From contig CANMJA010000020.1 in the NCBI GenBank assembly GCA_947498055.1, forward strand, positions 17,169 through 81,168: 64,000 nt of DNA, written 5' to 3'. The notes beneath the pieces were generated by a model. The model had not been told where the DNA came from, did no database searches, and saw only the letters and a list, made by a program, of their open reading frames with translations. Of the stretch, positions 44,938 to 54,316 are shown one piece after another. The translations under genes and the position numbers were made by a program. Each line of letters opens with the position of its first letter. Position 1 is the first letter of the stretch. The DNA is from an uncultured Tenacibaculum sp. (GTDB lineage Bacteria; Bacteroidota; Bacteroidia; Flavobacteriales; Flavobacteriaceae).

Positions 44938-46044
44938 ATGAAGAAAAAAATAGGTATTCTTTTACCAAACTCTAAAGCATATCCAAAGTTATCTAAGGAG
45001 TTTATGGCTGGATTAAAGTTAGCATTACCTGAAAATTTCGAAATTAAAATTGAAGGTATTGGTTTTGGTGAAAATTCAAAACAAATAAAAAATGCAATAC
45101 AAAAACTGGTATATCAAGAAAATGTTTCAATAATAACTGGACTACTAGGTCATAAAGATTTAGAAGATATTTGTGAGTTTGTAAATAGCATGGATGAAAC
45201 TCTTATATTTTCAAATATTGGAGCTTCTACTCCTTTAGATTTAACGAAATGGTCTAATATATACTGTAACTCATTTCAATTAAATAAATCAACTTATCTT
45301 TTAGGAAGTCTTTTTTCAAAAGAAAATTTTAAAAAAATAGGAATTTCTACCTGTTATAATGATGCAGGTTATGGGTTTAATAGAATATTGGAGACTGCAT
45401 TTAACAATGAAGAAAACGTTGAATTTGCAGGTCATTTTATAACCCCTTTATACCCTAGAGAGAATGAAGCTGAACTAATGCTTGATTTTGTTAAGCACAC
45501 AAAACCAGATGCGATTTTTTGCTCTCATAATGGAATTTTTGCTGAAGAACATGCTGCTTTTTTAAAGGAAAACAAACTATCTTCTCAAGATATCCCTATG
45601 TATATGAATCCTTTTTCTATAGGTACAGAAGTGTTAAAAAAATATCCAAAAGTATTTAATGGGGTTAAATCTATTTCTTCTTGGTTTCCTGAATTACAAA
45701 ACAAGGAAAATAATTCTTTTATAGGCTCATATATTGAAAAATACAGCACTACTCCATCTGTATTTTCTTTATTAGGATATGAAAACAGTCTATTAATTCA
45801 AAAACAATTACAAGAAGAAAAAGGGATTAAAGTAAATTTTAATGGCCCTCGTGGTTCTTTATATTTTGATGAGAATACAGCAAGAACTGACTATAATCAT
45901 TATTTATGGAACTTAAAATTTGAAAACGATAGTTATAAAATTTCTCAAGAAAAAAAAATAGAACAGAATCATAATTTAAACTATACTTTTCTCTCGATGG
46001 AATCACCTATTGGAGGATGGAACAATTCCTACTTATGTCATTAA
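44938..46044 (+). CDS. Substrate-binding-protein-like (periplasmic-binding fold, no signal peptide)
   Basis: This is a 368-residue protein with the fold of leucine/branched-chain amino-acid-binding proteins: IGILLPNSKAYPKLSKEFMA, a central VSIITGLLGHKDLEDICEFV, then LIFSNIGASTP, TYLLGSLFSKENFKKIGIST, and YENSLLIQKQLQE near the C-terminus. Unlike ordinary members it starts directly at the first strand (MKKKIGILLP), with no signal or lipobox, so export by Sec is not expected. It ends in a short aromatic and Cys-containing tail (GGWNNSYLCH). No ABC permease is adjacent. It lies between the tail-collar gene and a T9SS gene. A moonlighting or cytoplasmic sensing role is possible. Confidence 0.75.
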   Translation: MKKKIGILLPNSKAYPKLSKEFMAGLKLALPENFEIKIEGIGFGENSKQIKNAIQKLVYQENVSIITGLLGHKDLEDICEFVNSMDETLIFSNIGASTPLDLTKWSNIYCNSFQLNKSTYLLGSLFSKENFKKIGISTCYNDAGYGFNRILETAFNNEENVEFAGHFITPLYPRENEAELMLDFVKHTKPDAIFCSHNGIFAEEHAAFLKENKLSSQDIPMYMNPFSIGTEVLKKYPKVFNGVKSISSWFPELQNKENNSFIGSYIEKYSTTPSVFSLLGYENSLLIQKQLQEEKGIKVNFNGPRGSLYFDENTARTDYNHYLWNLKFENDSYKISQEKKIEQNHNLNYTFLSMESPIGGWNNSYLCH

Positions 46045-46146
46045 AAAATAGACCAAAACATTAATCCTTTTTGATTACAAAAATATAATGTTTTCATAAT
46101 CAATAAAATATCCTTATTTTAACACAGACTAATCAAAACTTTATTC

Positions 46147-49100
46147 ATGAAAAAAATAATTACTTTTTTTATCACTATACTATTTAGTATAGTTATGTAT
46201 GCTAATACACCACTAAATGCTGGTGATATTGCTTTTATAGGATATAATTCCGATGGAAATACTGATCAATATGCTTTTATTTTATTAAAAGATGTAGATG
46301 CAACAACAAGTATTACCTTTACAGATAGAGGTTGGAATGATAGTGGTAGTTTTTCAAGTACGTCTACTGGTGAAACTAATTGGACCTGGACTTCTGATGC
46401 TGCACTTACCACAGGTACTGTAATAACAATTACTGGTACAAGTTCTTCTGTATCTACTAGCATCGGAAGTGTTGTTGGTAGTGCTTTAGTCATAAGTGGT
46501 ATTGGAGATCAAATTTTAGCTTACCAAGGTAGTGAAATCTCACCTACTTTTATTGCTGCCGTACATGCTAATGTTAGCGGTTCTAATGACGCTAACTGGG
46601 ATGGAGTTGCAAGTTCAACTTCGACATCTGCCTTACCTGATGCACTTACTAATGGAACTAATGCTATTCGTTTACATGCTTCAGAATTAGAAAGAGACAA
46701 TTGGCAATATAATTGCGCTACTGTTTCAGGAGATGTTGCAACCGTTCGCGCAGCAATAAACAACATTGCGAATTGGAATAATGATGATGGAATGGCTTAC
46801 AATCCTGCTGCTCCTGCATGTACATGGAGTATTACACCATCTTGCGACGCTACATTTTCTTACGCTACCTCTGCTTATTGTATAGATGGAACAGATCCAA
46901 CTCCAACAATAACAGGTACTACAGGGGGAACTTTTAGTTCTACTGCTGGTTTATCTATTAACTCTTCTGATGGTACTATAGATATTTCCGCTTCTACTCC
47001 GAACACATATACTGTAACTTATACCGCATCTGTTGGTTGTTCTGAAGATGTATCTGTAACTATTAATGCCTTAGACGATGCAAGTTTTAGCTATAGTGCT
47101 GCTGCTTTTTGTGTAGATGCTATGGATCCTACCCCTACTATTACAGGATTAACGGGAGGTACGTTTAGTTCTACCCCTGGTTTAAGTATTGCTAATAATG
47201 GTACTATAGATATTTCTTTATCAGTACCTAATACATATACTGTAACATATACTACTGCCGGAACTTGTTCGAACTCTAGTACTACCTCAGTAACAATTAA
47301 CGCTTTAGATAATGCAAGTTTTGGTTATGGTGCTTCTGCATATTGTCAAGATGCTTCAGATCCATCACCTGTAATTACTGGATTAACTGGTGGAACTTTT
47401 AGTTCTACTACTGGTTTATCTATTAACTCTTCTAATGGTACTATAGATGTTTCGGCTTCCACGCCTAACACATATATAGTTACATATACTACGTCAGGAA
47501 CTTGTCCAAACTCAAGTACTGCTTCAATAACTATTAATGCTTTAGACGATGCTTCTTTTAATTATTCGGCTACTGCTTTTTGTCTGGATGCTTCAGATCC
47601 TAGTCCTACAATTACTGGATTAACTGGCGGAACTTTTAGTTCTACTACTGGTTTATCTATTAACTCTTCTAATGGTACTATAGATGTTTCGGCTTCTACT
47701 CCTAACACATATATAGTTACATATACTACCGCAGGAACTTGTCCAAACTCAAGTACTACTTCAGTAACCATTAATGCTTTAGACGATGCTTCTTTTAATT
47801 ATTCGGCTACTGCTTTTTGTCTGGATGCTTCAGATCCTAGTCCTACAATTACTGGATTAACTGGCGGAACTTTTAGTTCTACTACTGGTTTATCTATTAA
47901 CTCTTCTAATGGTACTATAGATGTTTCGGCTTCTACGCCTAATACATATACAGTTACATATACTACGGTAGGAACTTGTCCGAACTCAAGTACTGCTTCA
48001 ATAACTATTAATGCTTTAGACGATGCTTCTTTTAGTTATGCATCAATGTCTTATACTACTAATGACTCAAATCCTACACCTACTATTTCTGGACTTACAG
48101 GAGGAACATTTAGTTCTACTGCTGGACTTTCTATTTCTAGTAGCACTGGGGTAATTGATCTGTCTATTAGTACACCTGCGACATACACTGTTACTTATAC
48201 TACTGCAGGAGCATGTCCGAATTTATCAACAACATCAGTAACCATTAATTCTGGAATGGTTACTTGGACAGGTAACATGAGTAACTCTTGGACAACAGCA
48301 GGAAACTGGAGTACAAATACGGTTCCTACCAGTACATCGGATGTTACCATACCTAATAGTGTTACCAACTACCCAACTATTTCTTCAGCAGTAACTGTGA
48401 ATTCTATTAATATTGCTTCTGGAGCTTCTTTAATTGCAAATGCATCGGTAACTGCACCAGTAACATACAATAGAAACTTACCTACTACCAATTGGTATTT
48501 AGTAAGTGCTCCTGTTTCTGGAGAAACACAGCAAGATATTATTGCTAATCATACATTTGCTAGTGGTACTGGTAGTAATATTGGTATAGGTGCATTTCAA
48601 AACAATACTGGGTCTTCTGCTTGGGTATATGCTACTCCAGCATCTACTGGTGGTTTATTTTCAGGCGCAGGCGTATCGATGAAATTAGCAGCTCCTGGAG
48701 ATGTATCAATTACCGGAAACTTAAACGTTACTAATGTAAGTTTTCCTGTTACTATGGGGAGTAGAAATAATTTTAATTTAATTGGTAATCCGTTTACATC
48801 TTACATCAATTCTGCCACTTTAGCTGGGAGTAACTCGGTGATTGAGAATGCTACTTTTTGGTTATGGGACGGAAGTCAATACGTAACTTACAACAATGCT
48901 AGTCCTATAAATATTGCTCCTGCGCAAGGATTTTTTGTAGAGTCCAATAGTCCAACTCTTACTAATATCGTCTTTTCTACCGCAAATCAAAGTCATCAAA
49001 CTACAGATACTTTTATGAGACAAGTTCCTAGAACTTCATTTGAATTATTTGTTGAAAACGATGGAAATAAAAAATCTACAAAAGTATTTTATATCGACGG

Positions 49101-49713
49101 AAAAACTACCGGTTTTGACAGCGGGTATGATTCTAAAATATTTGGTGGTGCAACGTATGACTTTGCTGTATTTACAGAATTATTGAATAATAATGATGGA
49201 AGAAAATTAGCGATTCAAACATTACCAAATAACGATTTAAATACCATGGTAATTCCTGTAGGTTTAATTGCTGAAGCTGGTAAACGAATAGAACTTTCTA
49301 TAAATTCGGAAAATTTACCAACAGGTGTCGAAATTTATTTAGAAGATAGAACAAACAATACATTTACGAACTTATCGCAAGAAAACTTTACAACTACTTT
49401 ACAAAAAGCATCTAATGGAGCTGGTCAATTCTATATTCATACTTCTTCTAAAAGCTTAAGTACGGATGAAATAGTGAAAAATAAGGCAAATATTAGTGTG
49501 TATAAATCGTCGAATAAAGAGATTACAATAACTGGTTTACAAGGAAAAGCTGACGTACAAATTTATTCTACTCTAGGAGAAGAGTTAATGAGTAAAAAAG
49601 TGGATTCTAATGGAAACAGTAAGGTGAGTATTCCTAACTTATCTTCTGGTATTTATATAGTTAGACTACAGTCTAGCTTAGGAAATATTTCTAAAAAAAT
49701 TATTTTAAAGTAA
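46147..49713 (+). CDS. T9SS-secreted repeat protein with type A sorting domain
   Basis: This is an 1188-residue secreted protein. A signal peptide ends near SIVMYA (residue 19). The N-terminal domain (about 22-220) opens NTPLNAGDIAFIGYNSDG and fits the 'AGDIAFIGFN' type common in Bacteroidota exoproteins. Six repeats of about 78 residues follow (about 234-702), then a module of about 485 residues shared with the gene at 50026. The last 75 or so residues form the type A sorting domain ending NISKKIILK. It is probably cell-surface anchored or released. It is the first gene of an operon with the small peptide gene, 10 bases downstream. Confidence 0.85.
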   Translation: MKKIITFFITILFSIVMYANTPLNAGDIAFIGYNSDGNTDQYAFILLKDVDATTSITFTDRGWNDSGSFSSTSTGETNWTWTSDAALTTGTVITITGTSSSVSTSIGSVVGSALVISGIGDQILAYQGSEISPTFIAAVHANVSGSNDANWDGVASSTSTSALPDALTNGTNAIRLHASELERDNWQYNCATVSGDVATVRAAINNIANWNNDDGMAYNPAAPACTWSITPSCDATFSYATSAYCIDGTDPTPTITGTTGGTFSSTAGLSINSSDGTIDISASTPNTYTVTYTASVGCSEDVSVTINALDDASFSYSAAAFCVDAMDPTPTITGLTGGTFSSTPGLSIANNGTIDISLSVPNTYTVTYTTAGTCSNSSTTSVTINALDNASFGYGASAYCQDASDPSPVITGLTGGTFSSTTGLSINSSNGTIDVSASTPNTYIVTYTTSGTCPNSSTASITINALDDASFNYSATAFCLDASDPSPTITGLTGGTFSSTTGLSINSSNGTIDVSASTPNTYIVTYTTAGTCPNSSTTSVTINALDDASFNYSATAFCLDASDPSPTITGLTGGTFSSTTGLSINSSNGTIDVSASTPNTYTVTYTTVGTCPNSSTASITINALDDASFSYASMSYTTNDSNPTPTISGLTGGTFSSTAGLSISSSTGVIDLSISTPATYTVTYTTAGACPNLSTTSVTINSGMVTWTGNMSNSWTTAGNWSTNTVPTSTSDVTIPNSVTNYPTISSAVTVNSINIASGASLIANASVTAPVTYNRNLPTTNWYLVSAPVSGETQQDIIANHTFASGTGSNIGIGAFQNNTGSSAWVYATPASTGGLFSGAGVSMKLAAPGDVSITGNLNVTNVSFPVTMGSRNNFNLIGNPFTSYINSATLAGSNSVIENATFWLWDGSQYVTYNNASPINIAPAQGFFVESNSPTLTNIVFSTANQSHQTTDTFMRQVPRTSFELFVENDGNKKSTKVFYIDGKTTGFDSGYDSKIFGGATYDFAVFTELLNNNDGRKLAIQTLPNNDLNTMVIPVGLIAEAGKRIELSINSENLPTGVEIYLEDRTNNTFTNLSQENFTTTLQKASNGAGQFYIHTSSKSLSTDEIVKNKANISVYKSSNKEITITGLQGKADVQIYSTLGEELMSKKVDSNGNSKVSIPNLSSGIYIVRLQSSLGNISKKIILK
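46846..48252 (+). repeat. Six tandem repeats of about 78 codons
   Basis: Six units begin with a [DS]xASF-type segment (for example DDASFNYSATAFC) and end in a VTINAL-type segment (TINS in the last unit). Each has a TITGLTGGTFSST-like middle, most contain Cys pairs, and the fourth and fifth units are nearly identical in DNA. The period is about 234 bases. They resemble PKD/Ig-like repeat domains of surface adhesins. The near-identity of units four and five suggests recent unequal exchange. Confidence 0.85.
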
Positions 49714-49723
49714 ATTAAGTATC

Positions 49724-49894
49724 ATGAAAAAAGACACGACAAAAACACAGCAAGATATTTCTCGTAAAGAGGCACTAAAAAAGATAGGGAATTATGGTAA
49801 ATACACTGCATTAACTGCTTTGGGAACCTACTTAATTTTAAACCCGAAAAAAGCACAAGCAGCTTCTCCTGAACCACCTGGTGATGGATTTTAA
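49724..49894 (+). CDS. 56-residue peptide with Tat-like leader; candidate precursor peptide
   Basis: This small gene is shorter than the usual size cut-off and lies 10 bases after the T9SS gene at 46147, before a terminator. The product opens MKKDTTKTQQD, then ISRKEALKKIGN, a hydrophobic stretch (TALTALGTYLILN, about 28-40) and PKKAQAAS, with an AQA-A signal-peptidase-type site. That leaves a 10-residue end, SPEPPGDGF preceded by A. The SRKEALKK segment looks like a twin-arginine motif with Lys in place of the second Arg. It could be a genuine exported mini-protein or the precursor of a modified peptide, given the PqqD-like/HprK-like kinase 3.3 kb downstream. No homology search was possible. 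Confidence 0.7.
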   Translation: MKKDTTKTQQDISRKEALKKIGNYGKYTALTALGTYLILNPKKAQAASPEPPGDGF

Positions 49895-49915
49895 ATAGAT
49901 AAATTAATTAATAAC

Positions 49916-49955
49916 AAAAGCCTTAAGAATAAATTTCTTAGGGCTTTTTATTTTC
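49916..49955 (+). terminator. Terminator after the small-peptide gene
   Basis: A 12-bp stem with one G-T pair, AAAAGCCTTAAG (49916-49927) with CTTAGGGCTTTT (49937-49948), has a 9-base loop and is followed by a T-rich tail. It closes the operon of the T9SS gene and the peptide gene. Confidence 0.85.
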
Positions 49956-50025
49956 TTCTTGATTTTTGAATAAAATCTACTAATTTTTATTAAGTTAGCA
50001 CCTGAAAACGAAAAAACAAAAAATT

Positions 50026-52947
50026 ATGAAAAAAGAAAAGATCTCTTCTCTTATATTATTATGCCTTTTTTTTATAAATACAGTAGCATTTGGACAAGTT
50101 TTAATAACAGAAATTGCAGATCCAAATGATAATTTAAATGCTCGATATTTAGAATTATATAATTCTAGTAATGTCGATATTAATTTAGAAGAGGAGAAAT
50201 ATGCATTAAGAAGATGGACGAATAACAATACTACTCCAAATTCAGATGTTTTATTACGCGGAATTATTACAGCAAATAGTTTCTTTTTAATTTCTGCTAA
50301 AGAATCTGATTTTTTTTCTACTTATTTTATAAACTCTGACTTTAATACCAATCTTGTTAACTCTAATGGAGATGATACTATTGCCTTACTAAAAGATGGA
50401 GTTATTATGGATATTTTTGGAATTCCTGGTGAAGATGGGACCAATACCTGTCATGAATTTGAAGACGGAAGAGCAGAAAGAATACCTTCCATTGTAACTG
50501 GTAATGTTATTTGGACGGAATCGGAATGGAATGTTTGGGCAGATAGCACTGTAAGCGGATGTACTTCACACACCAACGAACCAAGGAACACCAATGATTT
50601 TGATCCTGGTAAATGGATTGGAGCTATTAAAGCTGGAATTTCATTAGGAACTATTTCTGGAAATACAAATGAAAATGCTACTTCCATTTCTTTTACAGTA
50701 GTTTTAGATAAACAACCTACAACTAATGTATCTCTAAATGTGACGAGTGATAATACGAATGAAATAATTTCAAATATTTCTAATCTAGTTTTCACTAATT
50801 CCGATTGGAACATTCCTAAAACAATTACATTAACTGGTGTAGATGATTCTGATATTGATGGAGAAGTTCCTGTTAAAGTTACCATAGCTGTTGAAGATAC
50901 TTCTTCTGACAATGATTATCATGGAATTAATAGAATAGTAGTAATTACCAATGAAGACAATGAACTAAGTCCGATAGTTATTAACGAAATTCATGCAGAT
51001 CCAGATCCCATAAACGGAGATGCTAATGAAGATGGAACTATTAACAATGAAGATGAATTTATAGAAATTTATAATGCTTCTAGTATTGATTTAAATATTT
51101 CTGGATGGACTTTGTCTGATAAAACATCTGATAGGCATATTTTTCCTAATGGTACTATAATTCCTCCTAATGAAACTATGGTTGTTTTTGGAGGAGGAAA
51201 TACTATAAATATCTCTGGATTGGTACAGACCGCCTCTACTGGAAGATTAAGTTTGAATAACGGAGGAGATACTATAGAAATTAAAAATAAACTTGGAAAT
51301 GTTATTCTAAGAGAAACCTACGGAAGTACTGCTTCTCAAAATCAATCTATAGCTAGAGAAATAGATATTACTGGAAATTTTGTTCAACACTCTACGATTA
51401 GTACCAACCCTATTTTATTTTCTCCTAATAAACAAAATTCTAATAATGCTACTTCTTCTTCCTTTTTAAAATGGATTGGAGTTACAGATAGCGAATGGAC
51501 TAAAACAACAAACTGGTTGAATGGAATACTTCCTGTTTCTACTTCTAAAATCATTATTTCTTCTGGTTTAAAAAACTATCCAACAATTTCATCACCAATA
51601 ACTATTAATACGATTCTTTTACAATCTGAAGCTACCTTAATTGCTAATGCTTCAATTACAGGACTCGCTTCCTATGAAAAAAAATTATTAACCACAAATT
51701 GGCACTTAATGTCTTCTCCTCTTTCAGGAGATAATTTAGAAAATATCATCCGCAATAATAACTTAGCTACTGGTACTAATAACCATATTGGTTATGGTGA
51801 ATATCTTAATATAGGGAATACTCCTTGGAAATATGCTAATCAAAATAGTACGGGAAGTTTAGAAAATGGATCTGGTTTTTCTATAAAATTAATGAGCCCC
51901 GAAACTATTTCCTTCAAAGGAGCTATCCATTCTATGAATATAGATACGGATATTAATTTGGGATCTAGAAACAATTTTAATTTAGTTGGAAACCCATTTA
52001 CTTCTTATGTAAATTCAGCTAATTTCGCAGCTAGCAACACAACTAAACTTAGTGAACAAACTATTTGGTTATGGAACGGAAATGATTATGAAACATATAA
52101 CGCTATGAATCCAATAGAAATAGCTCCTACTCAAGGCTTCTTTATTGATGCAGCAACAACACTTCCCATTCCTTCTAATGAAGTATATGGTAGAGGCTTT
52201 ATCACTTTTTCAACTTCTAATCAAAGCCATCAAACAACCAATACATTTAAAAAAGGAGTTCCTAAAACTATGTTTGAGCTTTTTATTGATAATGGTACTA
52301 ATAAAAAATCTACAAAAGTATTTTATGCAAAAAATAAAACTACAGGTTTTGATAATGGGTATGATTCTAAAATGTTTGATGGAGATGCACAAAATTTTCT
52401 TCTATTTACAGAGCTAATTTCTGAAAATAAAGGAAAAAAATTAGCCATACAAACATTACCAGACTCTAATTATGAAGAAATGATTATTCCTGTAGGTGTA
52501 ATCGCTGAGGCTAATAAAGAAATTAAATTTACTACAAATACTCTAAATCTACCATCAGAAATTAAACTATTTTTAGAAGATAGAACTAACAACATATTTA
52601 CAAATTTATTAGAAGAAGATTATACTACTACCTTAAAAAACAAATCGGATGGAGTTGGACAATTCTATATACATACTTCTTCTAAAACCTTAAGTAATGC
52701 TGATGTTATAAAAAACAGTAACAATATAAATATATATAAATCAAACAATAAAGAAATTACAATTACTGGTTTACAAGGTAATGCTACTCTTAAAGTGTAT
52801 TCTATTTTGGGAAAAGAGACAATGAATATTCAACTAATATCTAATGGAATTAGTAAAATTGAACTACCTAACTTAAGTTCAGGTATGTATATTATTAAAC
52901 TAAACTCAGAAATAAACGTTATTTCAAAAAAAATTATTTTAAAATAA
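50026..52947 (+). CDS. T9SS-secreted protein with two lamin-tail domains
   Basis: This is a 973-residue secreted protein. A signal peptide ends near NTVAFGQ (residue 24). A lamin-tail domain follows (about 25-195, QVLITEIADPNDNLNARYLE), then a Calx-beta-like stretch (about 200-320), a second lamin-tail domain (about 322-470, IVINEIHADPDP and IEIYNASSIDLNISGWTLS), and the module shared with the gene at 46147 (about 480-973), ending in the type A sorting domain NVISKKIILK. Lamin-tail domains often occur in surface proteins and nucleases; no catalytic motif is seen. It is transcribed separately from the peptide operon. Confidence 0.85.
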   Translation: MKKEKISSLILLCLFFINTVAFGQVLITEIADPNDNLNARYLELYNSSNVDINLEEEKYALRRWTNNNTTPNSDVLLRGIITANSFFLISAKESDFFSTYFINSDFNTNLVNSNGDDTIALLKDGVIMDIFGIPGEDGTNTCHEFEDGRAERIPSIVTGNVIWTESEWNVWADSTVSGCTSHTNEPRNTNDFDPGKWIGAIKAGISLGTISGNTNENATSISFTVVLDKQPTTNVSLNVTSDNTNEIISNISNLVFTNSDWNIPKTITLTGVDDSDIDGEVPVKVTIAVEDTSSDNDYHGINRIVVITNEDNELSPIVINEIHADPDPINGDANEDGTINNEDEFIEIYNASSIDLNISGWTLSDKTSDRHIFPNGTIIPPNETMVVFGGGNTINISGLVQTASTGRLSLNNGGDTIEIKNKLGNVILRETYGSTASQNQSIAREIDITGNFVQHSTISTNPILFSPNKQNSNNATSSSFLKWIGVTDSEWTKTTNWLNGILPVSTSKIIISSGLKNYPTISSPITINTILLQSEATLIANASITGLASYEKKLLTTNWHLMSSPLSGDNLENIIRNNNLATGTNNHIGYGEYLNIGNTPWKYANQNSTGSLENGSGFSIKLMSPETISFKGAIHSMNIDTDINLGSRNNFNLVGNPFTSYVNSANFAASNTTKLSEQTIWLWNGNDYETYNAMNPIEIAPTQGFFIDAATTLPIPSNEVYGRGFITFSTSNQSHQTTNTFKKGVPKTMFELFIDNGTNKKSTKVFYAKNKTTGFDNGYDSKMFDGDAQNFLLFTELISENKGKKLAIQTLPDSNYEEMIIPVGVIAEANKEIKFTTNTLNLPSEIKLFLEDRTNNIFTNLLEEDYTTTLKNKSDGVGQFYIHTSSKTLSNADVIKNSNNINIYKSNNKEITITGLQGNATLKVYSILGKETMNIQLISNGISKIELPNLSSGMYIIKLNSEINVISKKIILK

Positions 52948-53114
52948 ACAGAACTATAAAAGAAAAAAAATAGAAAGTATAAAATTATACAGAAACTTAA
53001 AACTTTGAAAACTTCGGAAGTATCTTTTTTTAAACTATTTTAAGTTCCTATCCAATACTAAGCACTAGAAAATTTCAAACAGTATAGATAGCAGTTTCTC
53101 AAAACTCAAATAAT

Positions 53115-53141
53115 GGTTTTTAAAAATATCTTTTAAAAACC
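53115..53141 (+). other. Perfect AT-rich hairpin upstream of the kinase fusion
   Basis: GGTTTTTAAAA (53115-53125) pairs perfectly with TTTTAAAAACC (53131-53141) around an ATATC loop. It lies 38 bases before the ATG at 53180. There is no T-run, so it is not a standard terminator. It may be a protein-binding palindrome or an RNA structure in the leader. Confidence 0.5.
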
Positions 53142-53179
53142 TATTAAAACTCTTGATGTTTTTTTTATTTTGTGCATCG

Positions 53180-54316
53180 ATGGAACAAAAAATAATTACA
53201 AAAAACATAGATGATAGTTCAACTATAGTATGGTTTTCTAAAACGAACAATTATTTAGTAGTAAACCCAATAGTTGCTTCTATTTTAAAGGATTTTGAAA
53301 ATAATGTAGAACTTAAAATAATTGCTTCTAATTTAGCTAGTAATTTTAAAGAGTCTTTTACTGAAGCTGCTCAATTTGTTAAAGATACTTATGAGAGAAT
53401 ATATGTACAGAATAATTCTCTTGATAATAGTAAGGAAGAAAAAAAAGAAATTCCTTTGACTGTTTCTTCTTTTGCTATTTCTAAATATTATCAAATTAAA
53501 ACCATTATTTTTAAAATAGATTTTCAATCAGATTTTGAAATGTATCTTATCCATCCAAAATTTGCACATTTAGAAATCGATTCTTCAGAAAACTTTGAAC
53601 ACCATTACCAAGTTTTCACCAAAAATGATTGTACTTCTTTGATCATAAATAATGTATTAATAGATTCTTGGCATAGAAAAGACATTCACTATTTTCAAGG
53701 TAAAGTCTCTATGTATATCGTACAACAAATACATCAAAAAGAAGAAAATGAATGGTTAGGAGTTTTTCATGCTTCTGGAATTGGAAATGACCAACAAGCA
53801 CTACTTTTATTAGGAGATTCTGGCAATGGAAAAAGCACTTCTTTAGCACTATTACAAGCAAGTGGTTTAACTTGTTTAGCTGACGATTTTGTTCCTGTAG
53901 ATGTGAATCAACAACATATTTTCACATTTCCTTCTGCTATTTCCATTAAAAAAAATAGTTTAGAAACACTACTTCCTATGTATCCTGAATTAAACAATTC
54001 GGCGGAATTTCATTTTAAACGACTTAAAAAAATTGTTAGATACCTTCCTCCAAAAATAACGGATTACAATAAAAATCTTCCTTGTAAAAACATCGTATTT
54101 ATTAAATATGAGAAAAATGCTGATTTAAAATTTAGCAGCATTTCTAAAACAGATGCTTTTGAGCGTTTAATACCAGATTCTTGGATTTCTGACAATGTAG
54201 AAAATGTTAAAGTTTTTTTAGATTGGTTTTATTCCTTAAATTGTTATCAGCTAACCTACTCCAACAATAACAAAATGATTTCTACAATTAAAAACCTATT
54301 AAATAATGACATTTAA
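53180..54316 (+). CDS. PqqD-like domain fused to HprK-like kinase
   Basis: This is a 378-residue cytosolic protein. Residues 1-80 (IDDSSTIVWFSKTNNYLVVN, then VASILKDFENNVELKIIASN) look like a PqqD/RRE-type winged helix that binds leader peptides. From about 95 on it resembles HPr kinase-like proteins: HASGIG with His197, Walker A GDSGNGKST (212-220) and ADDFVPVD with Asp235-236. In paeninodin-type lasso clusters such kinases phosphorylate the precursor peptide. I chose the ATG at 53180; upstream TTG/ATG codons add only a hydrophobic fragment. It overlaps the nucleotidyltransferase gene by 11 bases. Confidence 0.78.
   Translation: MEQKIITKNIDDSSTIVWFSKTNNYLVVNPIVASILKDFENNVELKIIASNLASNFKESFTEAAQFVKDTYERIYVQNNSLDNSKEEKKEIPLTVSSFAISKYYQIKTIIFKIDFQSDFEMYLIHPKFAHLEIDSSENFEHHYQVFTKNDCTSLIINNVLIDSWHRKDIHYFQGKVSMYIVQQIHQKEENEWLGVFHASGIGNDQQALLLLGDSGNGKSTSLALLQASGLTCLADDFVPVDVNQQHIFTFPSAISIKKNSLETLLPMYPELNNSAEFHFKRLKKIVRYLPPKITDYNKNLPCKNIVFIKYEKNADLKFSSISKTDAFERLIPDSWISDNVENVKVFLDWFYSLNCYQLTYSNNNKMISTIKNLLNNDI

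Noticed and set aside
46846..48252. Repeats as a CRISPR array
   Set aside because: The units are about 234 bases, in frame and protein-coding, without short repeats and spacers.
50451..50912. Minus-strand open frame of 153 codons in the lamin-tail gene
   Set aside because: It is antisense to a well-supported T9SS coding region and has no domain features.
53115..53141. Hairpin as a terminator for the lamin-tail gene
   Set aside because: It has no T-run and lies close to the next start codon.
53153..53179. Upstream TTG/ATG starts for the PqqD-HprK fusion
   Set aside because: They add a short hydrophobic stretch without conserved character. The ATG at 53180 leads straight into the PqqD-like domain.
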